Program-made: the position numbers and the translations under genes
Notes under the pieces: model-generated
What the model was told of the DNA's origin: nothing
Databases searched by the model: none
The model's input: only the letters and a program-made list of their open reading frames with translations
NCBI GenBank assembly: GCA_937929885.1
Contig: CALFUQ010000404.1
Span: forward strand, 1-37,441
Reading direction: 5' to 3'
Source: an uncultured Saprospiraceae bacterium
GTDB taxonomy: Bacteria > Bacteroidota > Bacteroidia > Chitinophagales > Saprospiraceae
DNA: 37,441 nucleotides
Shown: piece after piece, positions 1 to 8,515 of the stretch
Numbering within the stretch: the first letter of the stretch is position 1
Layout: each line of letters begins with the position of its first letter

Positions 1-435
1 GGTTCAGGTTATAATGGCATTTACACAGGCGATGGCACAGCTCCACCAAATACTTCCGTAACCATACCTGATGTACTTAATTTTGTAGGTGACATTTCAG
101 TCTCAGGGCAAATCTTAGGCCCGTCTGATCAAAGACTTAAACTGGCAGCAAGTCCTATCGAACGATCTCTTAGTTTGCTCAATCAACTTAAACCTGTAGA
201 ATACAATTTTAACGTTGAAAAATTCACGAACTTAAATTTGCCTGAACAAAAACAATTTGGATTATTAGCGCAAGATGTTGAAACCGTTTTTCCTTCACTA
301 GTTAAAGAGTTTAAAACAGTTGATGGTGAAGAATATAAGTCTGTAAACTATCATGGTTTGATTTCGCTACTTATCGCATCAATTCAAGAACAACAAAAAG
401 AAATTGATTTATTGAAAAAACAGATCAAAGATTAA
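1..435 (+). CDS. C-terminal end of a tail-fiber / peptidase S74 domain protein (5' partial)
   Basis: The frame is open from the first base of the window, so the gene begins upstream; the stop is TAA at 433-435. The visible 144 residues end in an intramolecular-chaperone (peptidase S74, endosialidase-type) domain. The motif SDQRLK near residue 44 fits the family's S-D-x-R-x-K signature, in which the Ser and the Lys five residues later form the self-cleavage dyad. It is followed by the usual L-x-x-L-x-P-V-x-Y-x-F segment, a GLLAQDVE motif, a YKSVNYHGLI segment and a C-terminal coiled coil (EQQKEIDLLKKQI). In phage tail spikes this domain trimerises the protein and cleaves itself off; many Bacteroidota cell-surface proteins carry it too. 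No phage genes are visible here, so a host surface or adhesin-like protein is more likely than a prophage. The N-terminal function is outside the window. Confidence 0.8.
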   Translation, partial: GSGYNGIYTGDGTAPPNTSVTIPDVLNFVGDISVSGQILGPSDQRLKLAASPIERSLSLLNQLKPVEYNFNVEKFTNLNLPEQKQFGLLAQDVETVFPSLVKEFKTVDGEEYKSVNYHGLISLLIASIQEQQKEIDLLKKQIKD

Positions 436-635
436 TTATTGATATAATCATAATAAAATATTTTCTTTTCACTTAGTTTGATGCTTTTGAGCATAACTAT
501 TAGTCTCAGGTTACTAATCTTCATCCAAAAATTGAGAAACTAAAATGTAGGTCTGACATACAAATTAACATCCTGTATTTACTACCTTTTTACTGGTAGA
601 TTAATCAAATATTTCTTCCCATCATTATGAGTTAA

Positions 636-661
636 TTCCGTTACTTTTACGGAGCTTTTTT
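636..661 (+). terminator. Candidate Rho-independent terminator
   Basis: A short stem (TCCGT with ACGGA, plus an outer U-G pair, 7-nt loop at 642-648) is followed by a run of six T at 656-661. It lies about 200 bp past the end of the S74 gene and about 70 bp before the receptor gene, so it probably insulates the two. The stem is only 5-6 bp, hence moderate confidence. Confidence 0.5.
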
Positions 662-663
662 AG

Positions 664-690
664 TTGTAAAGCCGTTTAGATATAGGTTTG
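664..690 (+). promoter_or_regulatory. Candidate promoter of the receptor/DUF4249 cluster
   Basis: TAGGTTTG at 683-690 matches the Bacteroidota -7 consensus TAnnTTTG exactly. A TTG lies at 664-666, but the 16-nt spacer is shorter than the usual ~19-21, so the -33 element is weak. Transcription would start near 695, giving a leader of about 35-40 nt before the ATG at 733. Confidence 0.45.
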
Positions 691-732
691 TAGTGAACTA
701 ATGGCTAACAACTTCTTTAAACTCCTTACTTG

Positions 733-3462
733 ATGATAAAACTCTCTAAGACTTTAATAGTCTTCCTCCTAATTTCAATTGGGTTTGCGACAATTTCATA
801 CTCGCAAGAAGCACAACAAACTCTTATCACCGAAAACTTTAGCAACCAAAGTTGCAAGGCTATTCTGAGTCAGTTACAAGATAAATATCGAGTCAGATTT
901 TTCTTTAAAGAAAGTGAATTACCAAAGAGGATGTTTGATATCCAATTCACTGATCAATCGGTCGATGATGTGTTAGATCAATTACTACTAAATTCTTCAC
1001 TAGGACATTATAGTTATAGAGAGAATGGAATAATTATTCTCCCAGTTGTAGATATGGAGACTGAGTATTCTGCGGAGTATTATGCAGCACTAGATAAATC
1101 GGTGGGTGAACCACAGTCAACTAGTACTTCTCAAACTCAATTAGTAAGCATAGGGAATATTAGCACACTAGATGCTTCAGGATCTGCTATTGTCACTGGG
1201 AGGATAATCGATGACCAGACAGACGAACCTATTATAGGTGCAACAGTCAGATGGGTTAATACCGATGGTGCAGACGTAACCGATTTTGATGGGAATTTCA
1301 AAACTCAGGTACCTTCTGGCTCACGAGAATTATTAGTCGAGTATATCGGTTATCAAAACCTAATACAAGTATATGATGTCAAAGGTAATGGTCAGCTTGA
1401 CCTTAGACTAGAGAAAGAAGCTGTTGGATTAGATGAAGTTACCATTACTGCTCAGGCAGCAAACTCTAATGTAGAGAAAGCACAAATCGGAGTAGCAACA
1501 TTAAGTGTAGCAGAAATAAAAAAATTGCCAGCATTTATGGGTGAGGCAGATATTGTGAAGAGTTTACTCTTACAACCTGGTGTTAGTTCTCTTGGAGAAG
1601 GAGCCTCTGGTTTTAATGTTCGTGGTGGAGATGTAGATCAAAATCTGGTTATGCAAGATGAAGCGTTCTTTTTTAATTCTTCTCATGCCCTGGGATTCTT
1701 TAGTGCATTTAATGCAGACATGGTAAGCTCAGTCGATCTATACAAAGGAAATATCCCTTCTAAGTTTGGAGGAAGGCTTGCGTCGGTGATGGATGTTAAA
1801 CTTAAGAACGGTAATAACAAAAGATGGAGACTTAAAGGTGGAGCAGGATTAGTATCTAGTAGGATCGGATTAGATGGACCAATAGGAGATAAGATTACAG
1901 TCAATACTGGTTTCAGATCATCTTATGCTGACTGGGTGCTTAACCTAATAGATATCCCTGAGGTGCAAAACAGTTCTGCTTTTTTCTATGATGCCAATGT
2001 GAGAATCAACATGAGATTCAATGAAAAGAATAATCTGACCTTGTCTGGGTATTCTTCCTCTGATGATTTTGTTTACAATAATGAATTTGGGTTTGATTAC
2101 TCTACCCTAATTGGAAACCTGTCTTACAACACTACTTTCTCAGACAACATACTTAATAAATTTAGCGCAGTATATAGTCAGTATAAGAGCAGCCAATCTC
2201 AACTAACTGGTTTTGAAGGGGCTAGGATCGGTAATGATATTAACTATGTAAAACTAAAAGATGAATTATCGATCACTAATAGCAATGAATTAAGAATCGA
2301 TGTAGGAGGTTCTGCGATTTATTACTTTATGAAACCTGGTGTCCGAACGTCTCTAGGCGATATGAGTACAGTTATTCCTAAATCACTGGAAGATGAACAG
2401 GGATTAGAAGCAGCAGCCTTTGCTAATATCGAATTGCCTATCGGTGATGCCTTATTGATAACAGGAGGTGTTAGATTAAGTTACTACCAATACCTAGGTG
2501 CTAAATCAGTATTCCAATATACTGACCCTATTAATCCCACACTGGCAACTATTGGCGAGCCAATACAGTATGGTGATGGAGATGTTATTGCTTCTTACTT
2601 TACACCTGAGCCTAGATTATCACTTAGGCTTAAGCTGACAGACGATATATCTATAAAGACTGGATATAGTAGAACAGCCCAATATATCAATCAGATATTT
2701 AACTCAGACTCCCCTACTCCTAGTTCACAATGGCAACTTTCTACTGAGTACTTAAAACCACAAACCTCTCATAATCTATCCATAGGTTACTTCCATAACT
2801 TTGCAGATAATAACTGGGAAACCTCATTTGAAGTATATGGTCGACAGATAGATCAGTTATATGATTATCGTGATTTCGCTAACTTATTTGTCAATGAACA
2901 TCTAGAGACAGAACTACTCTCGGGAGAAGGAAGGTCTTACGGTGCAGAGCTAAGTATCAAAAAGAAAAAAGGAACTTATAATGGTTGGTTAAGTTATACT
3001 TACTCACGAGCAGAAAGATTAATAGATGGAATTAACGATGGCAATTACTACCCTAGTAATTTTGACAAGCCACATGACTTATCATTAGTTCTAAACTACC
3101 AGCCCAATAAGAGAAATACTTTTACGGTGAACTTTAATTATGGAACAGGTAGACCTACTACAGCTCCTGTGGGCAATTTCTTGACTAAAACAGGATTATT
3201 CGTTCCTATTTATACCGAGCGTAACCAATTAAGGATTCCTGACTATCACCGAATAGACGTTGCATATACTTTGGGGAAAGGTTGGAAAAAAGACAAACGA
3301 TTTCAGAGTAGTTGGACACTTTCGGTATACAATATATATGGAAGGCGAAATGCATTCTCAGTATACTATGATAATACAGGTGCAAGGAAAGCGATTGCTA
3401 ATAAGCTATCTATTCTTGGATATGCATTCCCTGCAATAACATTCAACTTCGAAATTATATAA
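733..3462 (+). CDS. TonB-dependent receptor with STN and carboxypeptidase-like domains
   Basis: Outer-membrane active transporter of about 909 residues. A signal peptide (MIKLSK then a hydrophobic run, cleavage after SYS) is followed by an STN (secretin/TonB short N-terminal) domain at about 28-100. A spacer then leads to a carboxypeptidase-D regulatory-like beta-sandwich (about 154-237, starting VTGRIIDDQTDEPIIGATV). The plug follows at about 250-360 (LPAFMGEADIVKSLLLQPGV, GFNVRGG, YKGNIPSKFGGRLASVMDV), then a beta-barrel to the C-terminus. It lacks the usual SusC signature and no SusD gene is adjacent. The start is ATG 733; a TTG one codon earlier is less likely. Its stop overlaps the next gene's ATG by one base (TAATG), which suggests translational coupling to the DUF4249 lipoprotein, its probable surface partner. 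The substrate is unknown. STN domains often signal to an anti-sigma factor, but no FecR or ECF sigma gene is visible. Confidence 0.93.
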   Translation: MIKLSKTLIVFLLISIGFATISYSQEAQQTLITENFSNQSCKAILSQLQDKYRVRFFFKESELPKRMFDIQFTDQSVDDVLDQLLLNSSLGHYSYRENGIIILPVVDMETEYSAEYYAALDKSVGEPQSTSTSQTQLVSIGNISTLDASGSAIVTGRIIDDQTDEPIIGATVRWVNTDGADVTDFDGNFKTQVPSGSRELLVEYIGYQNLIQVYDVKGNGQLDLRLEKEAVGLDEVTITAQAANSNVEKAQIGVATLSVAEIKKLPAFMGEADIVKSLLLQPGVSSLGEGASGFNVRGGDVDQNLVMQDEAFFFNSSHALGFFSAFNADMVSSVDLYKGNIPSKFGGRLASVMDVKLKNGNNKRWRLKGGAGLVSSRIGLDGPIGDKITVNTGFRSSYADWVLNLIDIPEVQNSSAFFYDANVRINMRFNEKNNLTLSGYSSSDDFVYNNEFGFDYSTLIGNLSYNTTFSDNILNKFSAVYSQYKSSQSQLTGFEGARIGNDINYVKLKDELSITNSNELRIDVGGSAIYYFMKPGVRTSLGDMSTVIPKSLEDEQGLEAAAFANIELPIGDALLITGGVRLSYYQYLGAKSVFQYTDPINPTLATIGEPIQYGDGDVIASYFTPEPRLSLRLKLTDDISIKTGYSRTAQYINQIFNSDSPTPSSQWQLSTEYLKPQTSHNLSIGYFHNFADNNWETSFEVYGRQIDQLYDYRDFANLFVNEHLETELLSGEGRSYGAELSIKKKKGTYNGWLSYTYSRAERLIDGINDGNYYPSNFDKPHDLSLVLNYQPNKRNTFTVNFNYGTGRPTTAPVGNFLTKTGLFVPIYTERNQLRIPDYHRIDVAYTLGKGWKKDKRFQSSWTLSVYNIYGRRNAFSVYYDNTGARKAIANKLSILGYAFPAITFNFEII

Positions 3463-4514
3463 TGACGAAGTTAATAGCATTTACATCAATAGCTCCTGTG
3501 TTGCTTTTGTGCGCATGTTTAGATGAGGTAGAATTTGATGTACCTAATGAATTTCAAAATACTGTCGTCATCAATGGAAAGATAGTTAAAGGAAATCCTT
3601 CAACAGTAGAAGTGACAGTCCAAAACTTATTTGATTTCGCATTTACAGGTGAATCATTTTTAAATGCTCAAAGTGTTCAACTATTCGATGAGAATGGTCA
3701 TAAATTAAATTTGCCTGTTAAGGGACCAGGCACCTACGAACTTAAGATCTATCCTAATTCTGGTTTCGATGTAGAAATCGGCAACTCATATGGCATTGAG
3801 GTAAAATTATTTTCTGGTCAGTCATTTGAATCAGAACTTGCTGAATTAGTAGGTGTACCAAAAATGCAAAAGTTAGAATCTAGATTAGTTAATAAGGAAA
3901 TTATAAATTTTGTAAGTGAAGAGCTCGAAGTTCAACCAGTTATAGAATACATAGTGAATACTTCACTACTATCTGATGGTCTGGAAAGAACAAACTTAAA
4001 GTGGGATTTTAATCGAACTTACAAATTTACAGACGACTCATCTCATGTGTGTTATGTGACTACCGTTGTAGATGCGGATTTGATTGAAAGTGTAAATGAA
4101 TCTCAAATTACATCTTCATCTCTAGATGATTATTTGATACTAGAACAACGGATTTCTCAACAAATGGTGGAAGGACAATACACTTTCGTTATTCAAGAAG
4201 CATTGGATGAAAATGCAATAATATTTTGGGAACAAGTAAGAGCATTATCAACAAACAATGGCACCTTCTACGAACCTCCTCCAGGGCAATTAATTACAAA
4301 CCTCAAGCAATCAAATGATACTGAAGGGTCAGTGTTTGGATTTTTCTATGCTACAGAACATGATACCTTAAAGGTTTATGTGGATTCTACTTTTATCGAT
4401 CTAAGTATTCCTGTTTGTCCTCGTCCCCCACGTGCTGGACCTCCAGTATGTGACGAATGCTGTAGCTGCCCTAGATTTTTTTCAACAATTAAACCATCAT
4501 ATTGGATAAATTAA
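3462..4514 (+). CDS. DUF4249 family lipoprotein, copy 1
   Basis: 350-residue secreted lipoprotein of the DUF4249 family, which often sits beside TonB-dependent receptors and has no proven function. The signal peptide ends in a lipobox (LLLCAC, Cys19), and the mature protein starts CLDEVEFDV. Visible family features are the N-terminal beta-sandwich-like block (VVINGKIVKGNPSTVEVTVQ), GTFYEPPPGQ, an FGFFYATEHDT segment, and a C-terminal Cys cluster (C-x-E-C-C-x-C) ending KPSYW. The ATG overlaps the receptor's stop codon by one base. The first of three paralogs in the cluster. By context it probably acts at the outer membrane with the receptor; ligand capture would be analogous to SusD, but that is inference. 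Confidence 0.88.
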   Translation: MTKLIAFTSIAPVLLLCACLDEVEFDVPNEFQNTVVINGKIVKGNPSTVEVTVQNLFDFAFTGESFLNAQSVQLFDENGHKLNLPVKGPGTYELKIYPNSGFDVEIGNSYGIEVKLFSGQSFESELAELVGVPKMQKLESRLVNKEIINFVSEELEVQPVIEYIVNTSLLSDGLERTNLKWDFNRTYKFTDDSSHVCYVTTVVDADLIESVNESQITSSSLDDYLILEQRISQQMVEGQYTFVIQEALDENAIIFWEQVRALSTNNGTFYEPPPGQLITNLKQSNDTEGSVFGFFYATEHDTLKVYVDSTFIDLSIPVCPRPPRAGPPVCDECCSCPRFFSTIKPSYWIN

Positions 4515-4546
4515 TTAAATGCATTTTTTTGCAATTTAGAACGCAT

Positions 4547-5611
4547 ATGATCAAACAGAAAATATTATTATTTGGACTTTTAGGCATTTGCTTATTCAGT
4601 GCATGTATTGACGAGATAGACTTTGATGTACCTAACGAATTTCAAAACACTACGGTTATCATTGGTAAAATCGTAAAAGGTAATCCTTCCAAGGTTGAGG
4701 TAAGCATTCAAAAAGTTTTTGATTTTGCTTTTGAAGGAGAAGTATTTGTAAATGCTCAAAGCGTAAGAATAGTCAATGAAGCTGGAACTAAACTTGAAGT
4801 CCCTATTAGCGGACCTGGAGAGTATGAATTATATATAGATGCTGCATCTGGATTTGATGTTGAGATTGGTAATTCTTATAGCCTAGAAGTTGGACTATTT
4901 GATCAACAGACCTTTAAATCAGAATCTGCAGTATTAATCCCAGTGCCTGAGATGGAGGCAGTAGATCATAGATTGGTTATGAAAGAAGTTCTAAATTTTG
5001 AAAACGAACTAGAAGTTCAACCAAGAATAGAATATGCCGTAAATACATCCTTAATCTCAAATGTAAATCAAGCAAGGACTAGTCTGAAATGGGATTTTGA
5101 ACGTACTTATAAACAGTCGGACACAGAAGGTGGAGAATGCTATGTGAGTGGGTTTGCAGATTTTGATCTAATACAAACTATCAATGCTAATGAAGTAACT
5201 GCAACAGATCTCAATGATTACTTAGTACTTGATCAGCGATTGTCTAATACCATGGTAGAAGGCCAGTATGTCTCTGTAATACAAGAAGCGTTAGATGAAG
5301 ATGCTATAAAATTTTGGGAACAGATAGAAGGCCTATCATCTAATAATGGAACATTCTATGAACCACCTCCAGGTCAGATAATTTCTAATTTTGAAAACAT
5401 AAGTGATATAGAAGGATCTGTCTTTGGATATTTCTATGCTACTCAACATGATACAATTAATCTATTTGTGGATTCCTTATTCATTAATCAATTTGCAACA
5501 ATCTGTCCTCGTCCTCCAGGTCAAAATCCTAATCCTCCTTGTGACGATTGTTGTGATTGCACGCAACTTTCTAATAGCACCACTGTAAAACCATCTTTTT
5601 GGACTAGATAA
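4547..5611 (+). CDS. DUF4249 family lipoprotein, copy 2
   Basis: 354-residue paralog of the preceding gene. The frame is open from an ATG at 4502, but the ATG at 4547 is preferred. It gives a compact signal peptide (MIKQKILLFGLLGICLFSAC, lipobox Cys20), whereas the longer form would add 15 polar residues and overlap the upstream gene. Mature start CIDEIDFDV, then the same blocks as copy 1: IGKIVKGNPSKVEVSIQ, GTFYEPPPGQ, FGYFYATQHDT, and a C-terminal cluster C-D-D-C-C-D-C ending KPSFW. The gap to copy 1 is 32 bp and to the next gene 9 bp, so co-transcription is likely. Copies 1 and 2 look like a tandem duplication; they differ throughout at DNA level, so the duplication is not recent. Confidence 0.88.
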   Translation: MIKQKILLFGLLGICLFSACIDEIDFDVPNEFQNTTVIIGKIVKGNPSKVEVSIQKVFDFAFEGEVFVNAQSVRIVNEAGTKLEVPISGPGEYELYIDAASGFDVEIGNSYSLEVGLFDQQTFKSESAVLIPVPEMEAVDHRLVMKEVLNFENELEVQPRIEYAVNTSLISNVNQARTSLKWDFERTYKQSDTEGGECYVSGFADFDLIQTINANEVTATDLNDYLVLDQRLSNTMVEGQYVSVIQEALDEDAIKFWEQIEGLSSNNGTFYEPPPGQIISNFENISDIEGSVFGYFYATQHDTINLFVDSLFINQFATICPRPPGQNPNPPCDDCCDCTQLSNSTTVKPSFWTR

Positions 5612-5620
5612 TTTAGTACT

Positions 5621-7300
5621 ATGAAAAATATCACACTCTATATTATTTGCTTATTTACATTCTGCGCTGCGAGTAGTGCATATGGTCAAGATCAATGTAA
5701 TGTGCATCTAGATAAGTCATTCTATGTAACTGGTGAGATTATCTGGTACAAGCTATACTTACCTGCCGCTCTAAAAGATAAAAGTGTCGCGATCAAAACT
5801 ACTCTTGTCGCTGCTAATGGAGCCTCTGTAGACGATCATTTTAATGTTACTGGTGGTGACAGCCATGTGTCAGGATATTACAAACTTCCTTTTGACCTTA
5901 GCTCCCAAGTTTATTCATTAGTATTTTCTGCTACTCGTAGTAAAATTGATGCGGAAGAGATCCTTGCAGAAATATTTGTTCCAGTGTATAATGATTTGGA
6001 ATCGATACCAACTACCGAAATGGTAAATCAGGTAGATATAAACAGCTATAACTCTACACTTAATTCTTCAGGAAACTTAGCAATAGAAATTACCCTAGAC
6101 AAAGAAAGTTATAACAGCAGAGAGAAAGTAAACGCAAACATAAAAGTTAAAAATGCTAGTGGTAGCCCTATCGCTGCAAATGTATCTGTATCCGTAAAAG
6201 ATGCTGAATTGCTACCTGGCGATATGAATTCGACAACTGCATTTGCAGGAAACTCTGTAAACTTCGAATTCAAGGATGATACGTACATGGAAAAAATGTA
6301 TGTCAAAGGAAGCTATGTAAAAGATGATGGTGAGCTAATTCCAAATGAAATTATAGGTGCTTATGCAAACAATGAAAATAAACTCTACTTCGCTGTACCA
6401 GATCGAACAAATGGAAAATTTCATTTAGAGTTCCCTAATTACTATAATTCTAAATCCATTCAATTTTTTCCATTTGTAGATGACGGGAAAGACCTAAAAA
6501 TTACGCTTAATCCTGTCGGCAAACCGAATGCTAAACAATTAAGCTATAGCCAATCTATAATAGATTATATAAAATTAAGCCGTCAGAGAAAAAAACTTTT
6601 CCAGCGGTACACTGCCCTAGAAAGTAATATCAAACCTAAAGAATACGAAACGGAAGTTGTAGAATTTAAGTCAAGTAAGTCGTATGATATTACCGAGTAT
6701 AAGTCTTTTGAAAATGTTGCTAGCTTTTTAAAAGAAGTCTCTACTCCTCTAAGAATGAAGCCAAAGAAAGGAGTATATGAAGGAGCTATGTATATGCCTT
6801 CTAAGCTTAAAGGTTTTAGTCAATATTCTGAGTCTCCACCAATCTATATTTTGAATGGATACTTGACTAGGAATTCAGACTATGTAGCAAATTTGGATTT
6901 GGATATCGTTACCAATATAGCAATGATGTATGACCCCAAAAAGATAAGAGACGAGTATAAAATCTTCGGTGCCGCAGGAGTAGCACAGCTTAAGTTAAAA
7001 TCTAAGGACATCATGATCCCAGAATCTGATAAAGAAGAAATATTCATGATTAGTGGATTGTTACCAGAAACTACATTCCCAACATTTGATCCAAGTGACA
7101 TAAATGATGATCAGTTTCAGCCTTTCTTCAGACCCCAACTATACTGGAATGGTAATCTGTCTACTGATAATTCTGGTAGTTTAGATATTGACTTTTATCA
7201 GTCAGATGATATCAGCACATTTGTGATCGAAGTCGTAGTACAAGGAGCTGATGGCTCTGTCTCTAAGGCACAGAAAACTTATCAAGCTGTGTGGCAGTAG
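5621..7300 (+). CDS. Secreted macroglobulin (MG)-like protein with plug-like C-terminal module
   Basis: 559 residues. A signal peptide (cleavage probably after AYG, residue 22) is followed by an MG2-like beta-sandwich recognised from LDKSFYVTGEIIWYKLYLP, the Bacteroidota version of the alpha-2-macroglobulin MG2 start. A second MG-like unit begins near LDKESYNSREKVNANIKVKN. Residues about 405-460 (PPIYILNGYLT..., DLDIVTNIAMMYDPKKI, FGAAGVAQLKLKS) resemble a TonB-receptor plug (P-x-Y-x-x-x-G, D-I-x-x-I, G-x-x-G-V), followed by a last beta-rich domain (ISTFVIEVVVQG). There is no thioester motif and no beta-barrel, so it is neither a complete macroglobulin nor a receptor. It sits between two DUF4249 genes, 9 bp after copy 2, implying a shared envelope function. 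It is shorter than the ~800-900 residues I associate with related proteins. Function unknown. Confidence 0.65.
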   Translation: MKNITLYIICLFTFCAASSAYGQDQCNVHLDKSFYVTGEIIWYKLYLPAALKDKSVAIKTTLVAANGASVDDHFNVTGGDSHVSGYYKLPFDLSSQVYSLVFSATRSKIDAEEILAEIFVPVYNDLESIPTTEMVNQVDINSYNSTLNSSGNLAIEITLDKESYNSREKVNANIKVKNASGSPIAANVSVSVKDAELLPGDMNSTTAFAGNSVNFEFKDDTYMEKMYVKGSYVKDDGELIPNEIIGAYANNENKLYFAVPDRTNGKFHLEFPNYYNSKSIQFFPFVDDGKDLKITLNPVGKPNAKQLSYSQSIIDYIKLSRQRKKLFQRYTALESNIKPKEYETEVVEFKSSKSYDITEYKSFENVASFLKEVSTPLRMKPKKGVYEGAMYMPSKLKGFSQYSESPPIYILNGYLTRNSDYVANLDLDIVTNIAMMYDPKKIRDEYKIFGAAGVAQLKLKSKDIMIPESDKEEIFMISGLLPETTFPTFDPSDINDDQFQPFFRPQLYWNGNLSTDNSGSLDIDFYQSDDISTFVIEVVVQGADGSVSKAQKTYQAVWQ

Positions 7301-7412
7301 TTATCTAGACTTTTATAAACTTTCCAAGAAAGGATTAATAGCCAACCCAACCATAATAGAACGTTATGTTTAAACTTGAAGCGAAAAGCTATCTGCAAGC
7401 GTTTTATACTAA

Positions 7413-8504
7413 ATGAATCACCTATTGGCAAAACGACTAGTTCAAGCTTTTACTTTTATTGCTTTAGTCTTTTGTTATGGCTGTTTGGATCAGATTCAAT
7501 TTGATCCGCCATCGGAATTCCAAAATTCTACGGTTATCATGGGTAAGATTGTCAAGGGCAATCCTTCCTCGGTAGAGGTTACCATACAGAAAGTATTTGA
7601 TTTCTCCTTTACAGGTGAAAATTTTGTGAATGCTGTAAGTGTGCAAGTAGTAGATGAGAGTGGTAAAAAATTAGATATACCTCAGCAACAACAAGGTTTC
7701 TATAAACTAGCGATCTTGCCATCTATGGATTTCGAAGTAGAGATTGGTCGTTCGTATGGCATCGAGATAAGCCTATTCGACGGACAAAGTTTTAAATCAA
7801 GTTTAGAAGAACTAATTCCAGTTCCTGGGATGGAGTCTGTAGAGCATAAACTCATTACTAAAGAGGTCACAACTCCAGATAGCATAACACAGAATGTAAC
7901 TCTTGTGGAGTATCGAGTAAATACACCCTTAATCGCTGATGCAAATCAAAAAAGAACAAATGTCAAATGGGACTTGCTACGTACTTATAAAAAAACTGAT
8001 TTGATAGCGCGGGATGTCTGTTACGTTAGTGGTTTTGAAGAGTCCGATTTAATACAAACTTTTAATACGACAGGTAATACTACCTCTACAATTAATGATC
8101 GATTACTATTAGAACAAGTGGTTACTCGAATTATGGTAGAAGGTCAGTATGTGTCAGTTATCCAAGAATCTCTGAACGAAGGTGCAATGGAATTTTGGGA
8201 TCAAGTAAATGGTTTATCATCTAATAGTGGAACGTTCTTCGAACCACCTCCAGGTCAAGTAGTAACTAACATTAAGAAAACTAATGAAGTGGAGGGTGCA
8301 ATATTTGGATACTTCTATGCAACAGAACATGACACTATTCATACATTTGTTGATTCTACATTTGTTGATTTTTATACTGCTATTTGTCCACACCCTGATA
8401 ATGTCCCAAGAGAAAATAGCGACTTCGGACCTTGTGATGATTGTTGCTTTTGCCTATGGACACCAAATAGTACTACTGAGAAACCTTCTTTCTGGACTAG
8501 GTAG
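7413..8504 (+). CDS. DUF4249 family lipoprotein, copy 3
   Basis: 363-residue third DUF4249 paralog. Signal peptide with lipobox VFCYGC (Cys24), mature start CLDQIQFDP. The same blocks follow: MGKIVKGNPSSVEVTIQ, GTFFEPPPGQ, FGYFYATEHDT, and a C-terminal cluster C-D-D-C-C-F-C ending KPSFW. It is separated from the MG-like gene by 112 bp, a larger gap than elsewhere in the cluster, so it may have its own promoter; a weak TATGTTTA box lies in that gap. It ends only 11 bp from the stop of the convergent hemB gene, with no terminator visible between them. Confidence 0.87.
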   Translation: MNHLLAKRLVQAFTFIALVFCYGCLDQIQFDPPSEFQNSTVIMGKIVKGNPSSVEVTIQKVFDFSFTGENFVNAVSVQVVDESGKKLDIPQQQQGFYKLAILPSMDFEVEIGRSYGIEISLFDGQSFKSSLEELIPVPGMESVEHKLITKEVTTPDSITQNVTLVEYRVNTPLIADANQKRTNVKWDLLRTYKKTDLIARDVCYVSGFEESDLIQTFNTTGNTTSTINDRLLLEQVVTRIMVEGQYVSVIQESLNEGAMEFWDQVNGLSSNSGTFFEPPPGQVVTNIKKTNEVEGAIFGYFYATEHDTIHTFVDSTFVDFYTAICPHPDNVPRENSDFGPCDDCCFCLWTPNSTTEKPSFWTR

Positions 8505-8515
8505 AATAAATCTTG

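Noticed and set aside
481-543. 20-codon plus-strand frame rich in Leu and Ile, followed by the terminator at 636-661, as a leader peptide for the receptor cluster
   Set aside because: No promoter box before it, about 95 nt to the terminator, no antiterminator pairing seen, and the downstream genes have nothing to do with amino-acid synthesis.
4502-4546. Earlier ATG for the second DUF4249 gene
   Set aside because: The extra 15 residues are polar and overlap the first copy; ATG 4547 gives a normal lipoprotein signal peptide.
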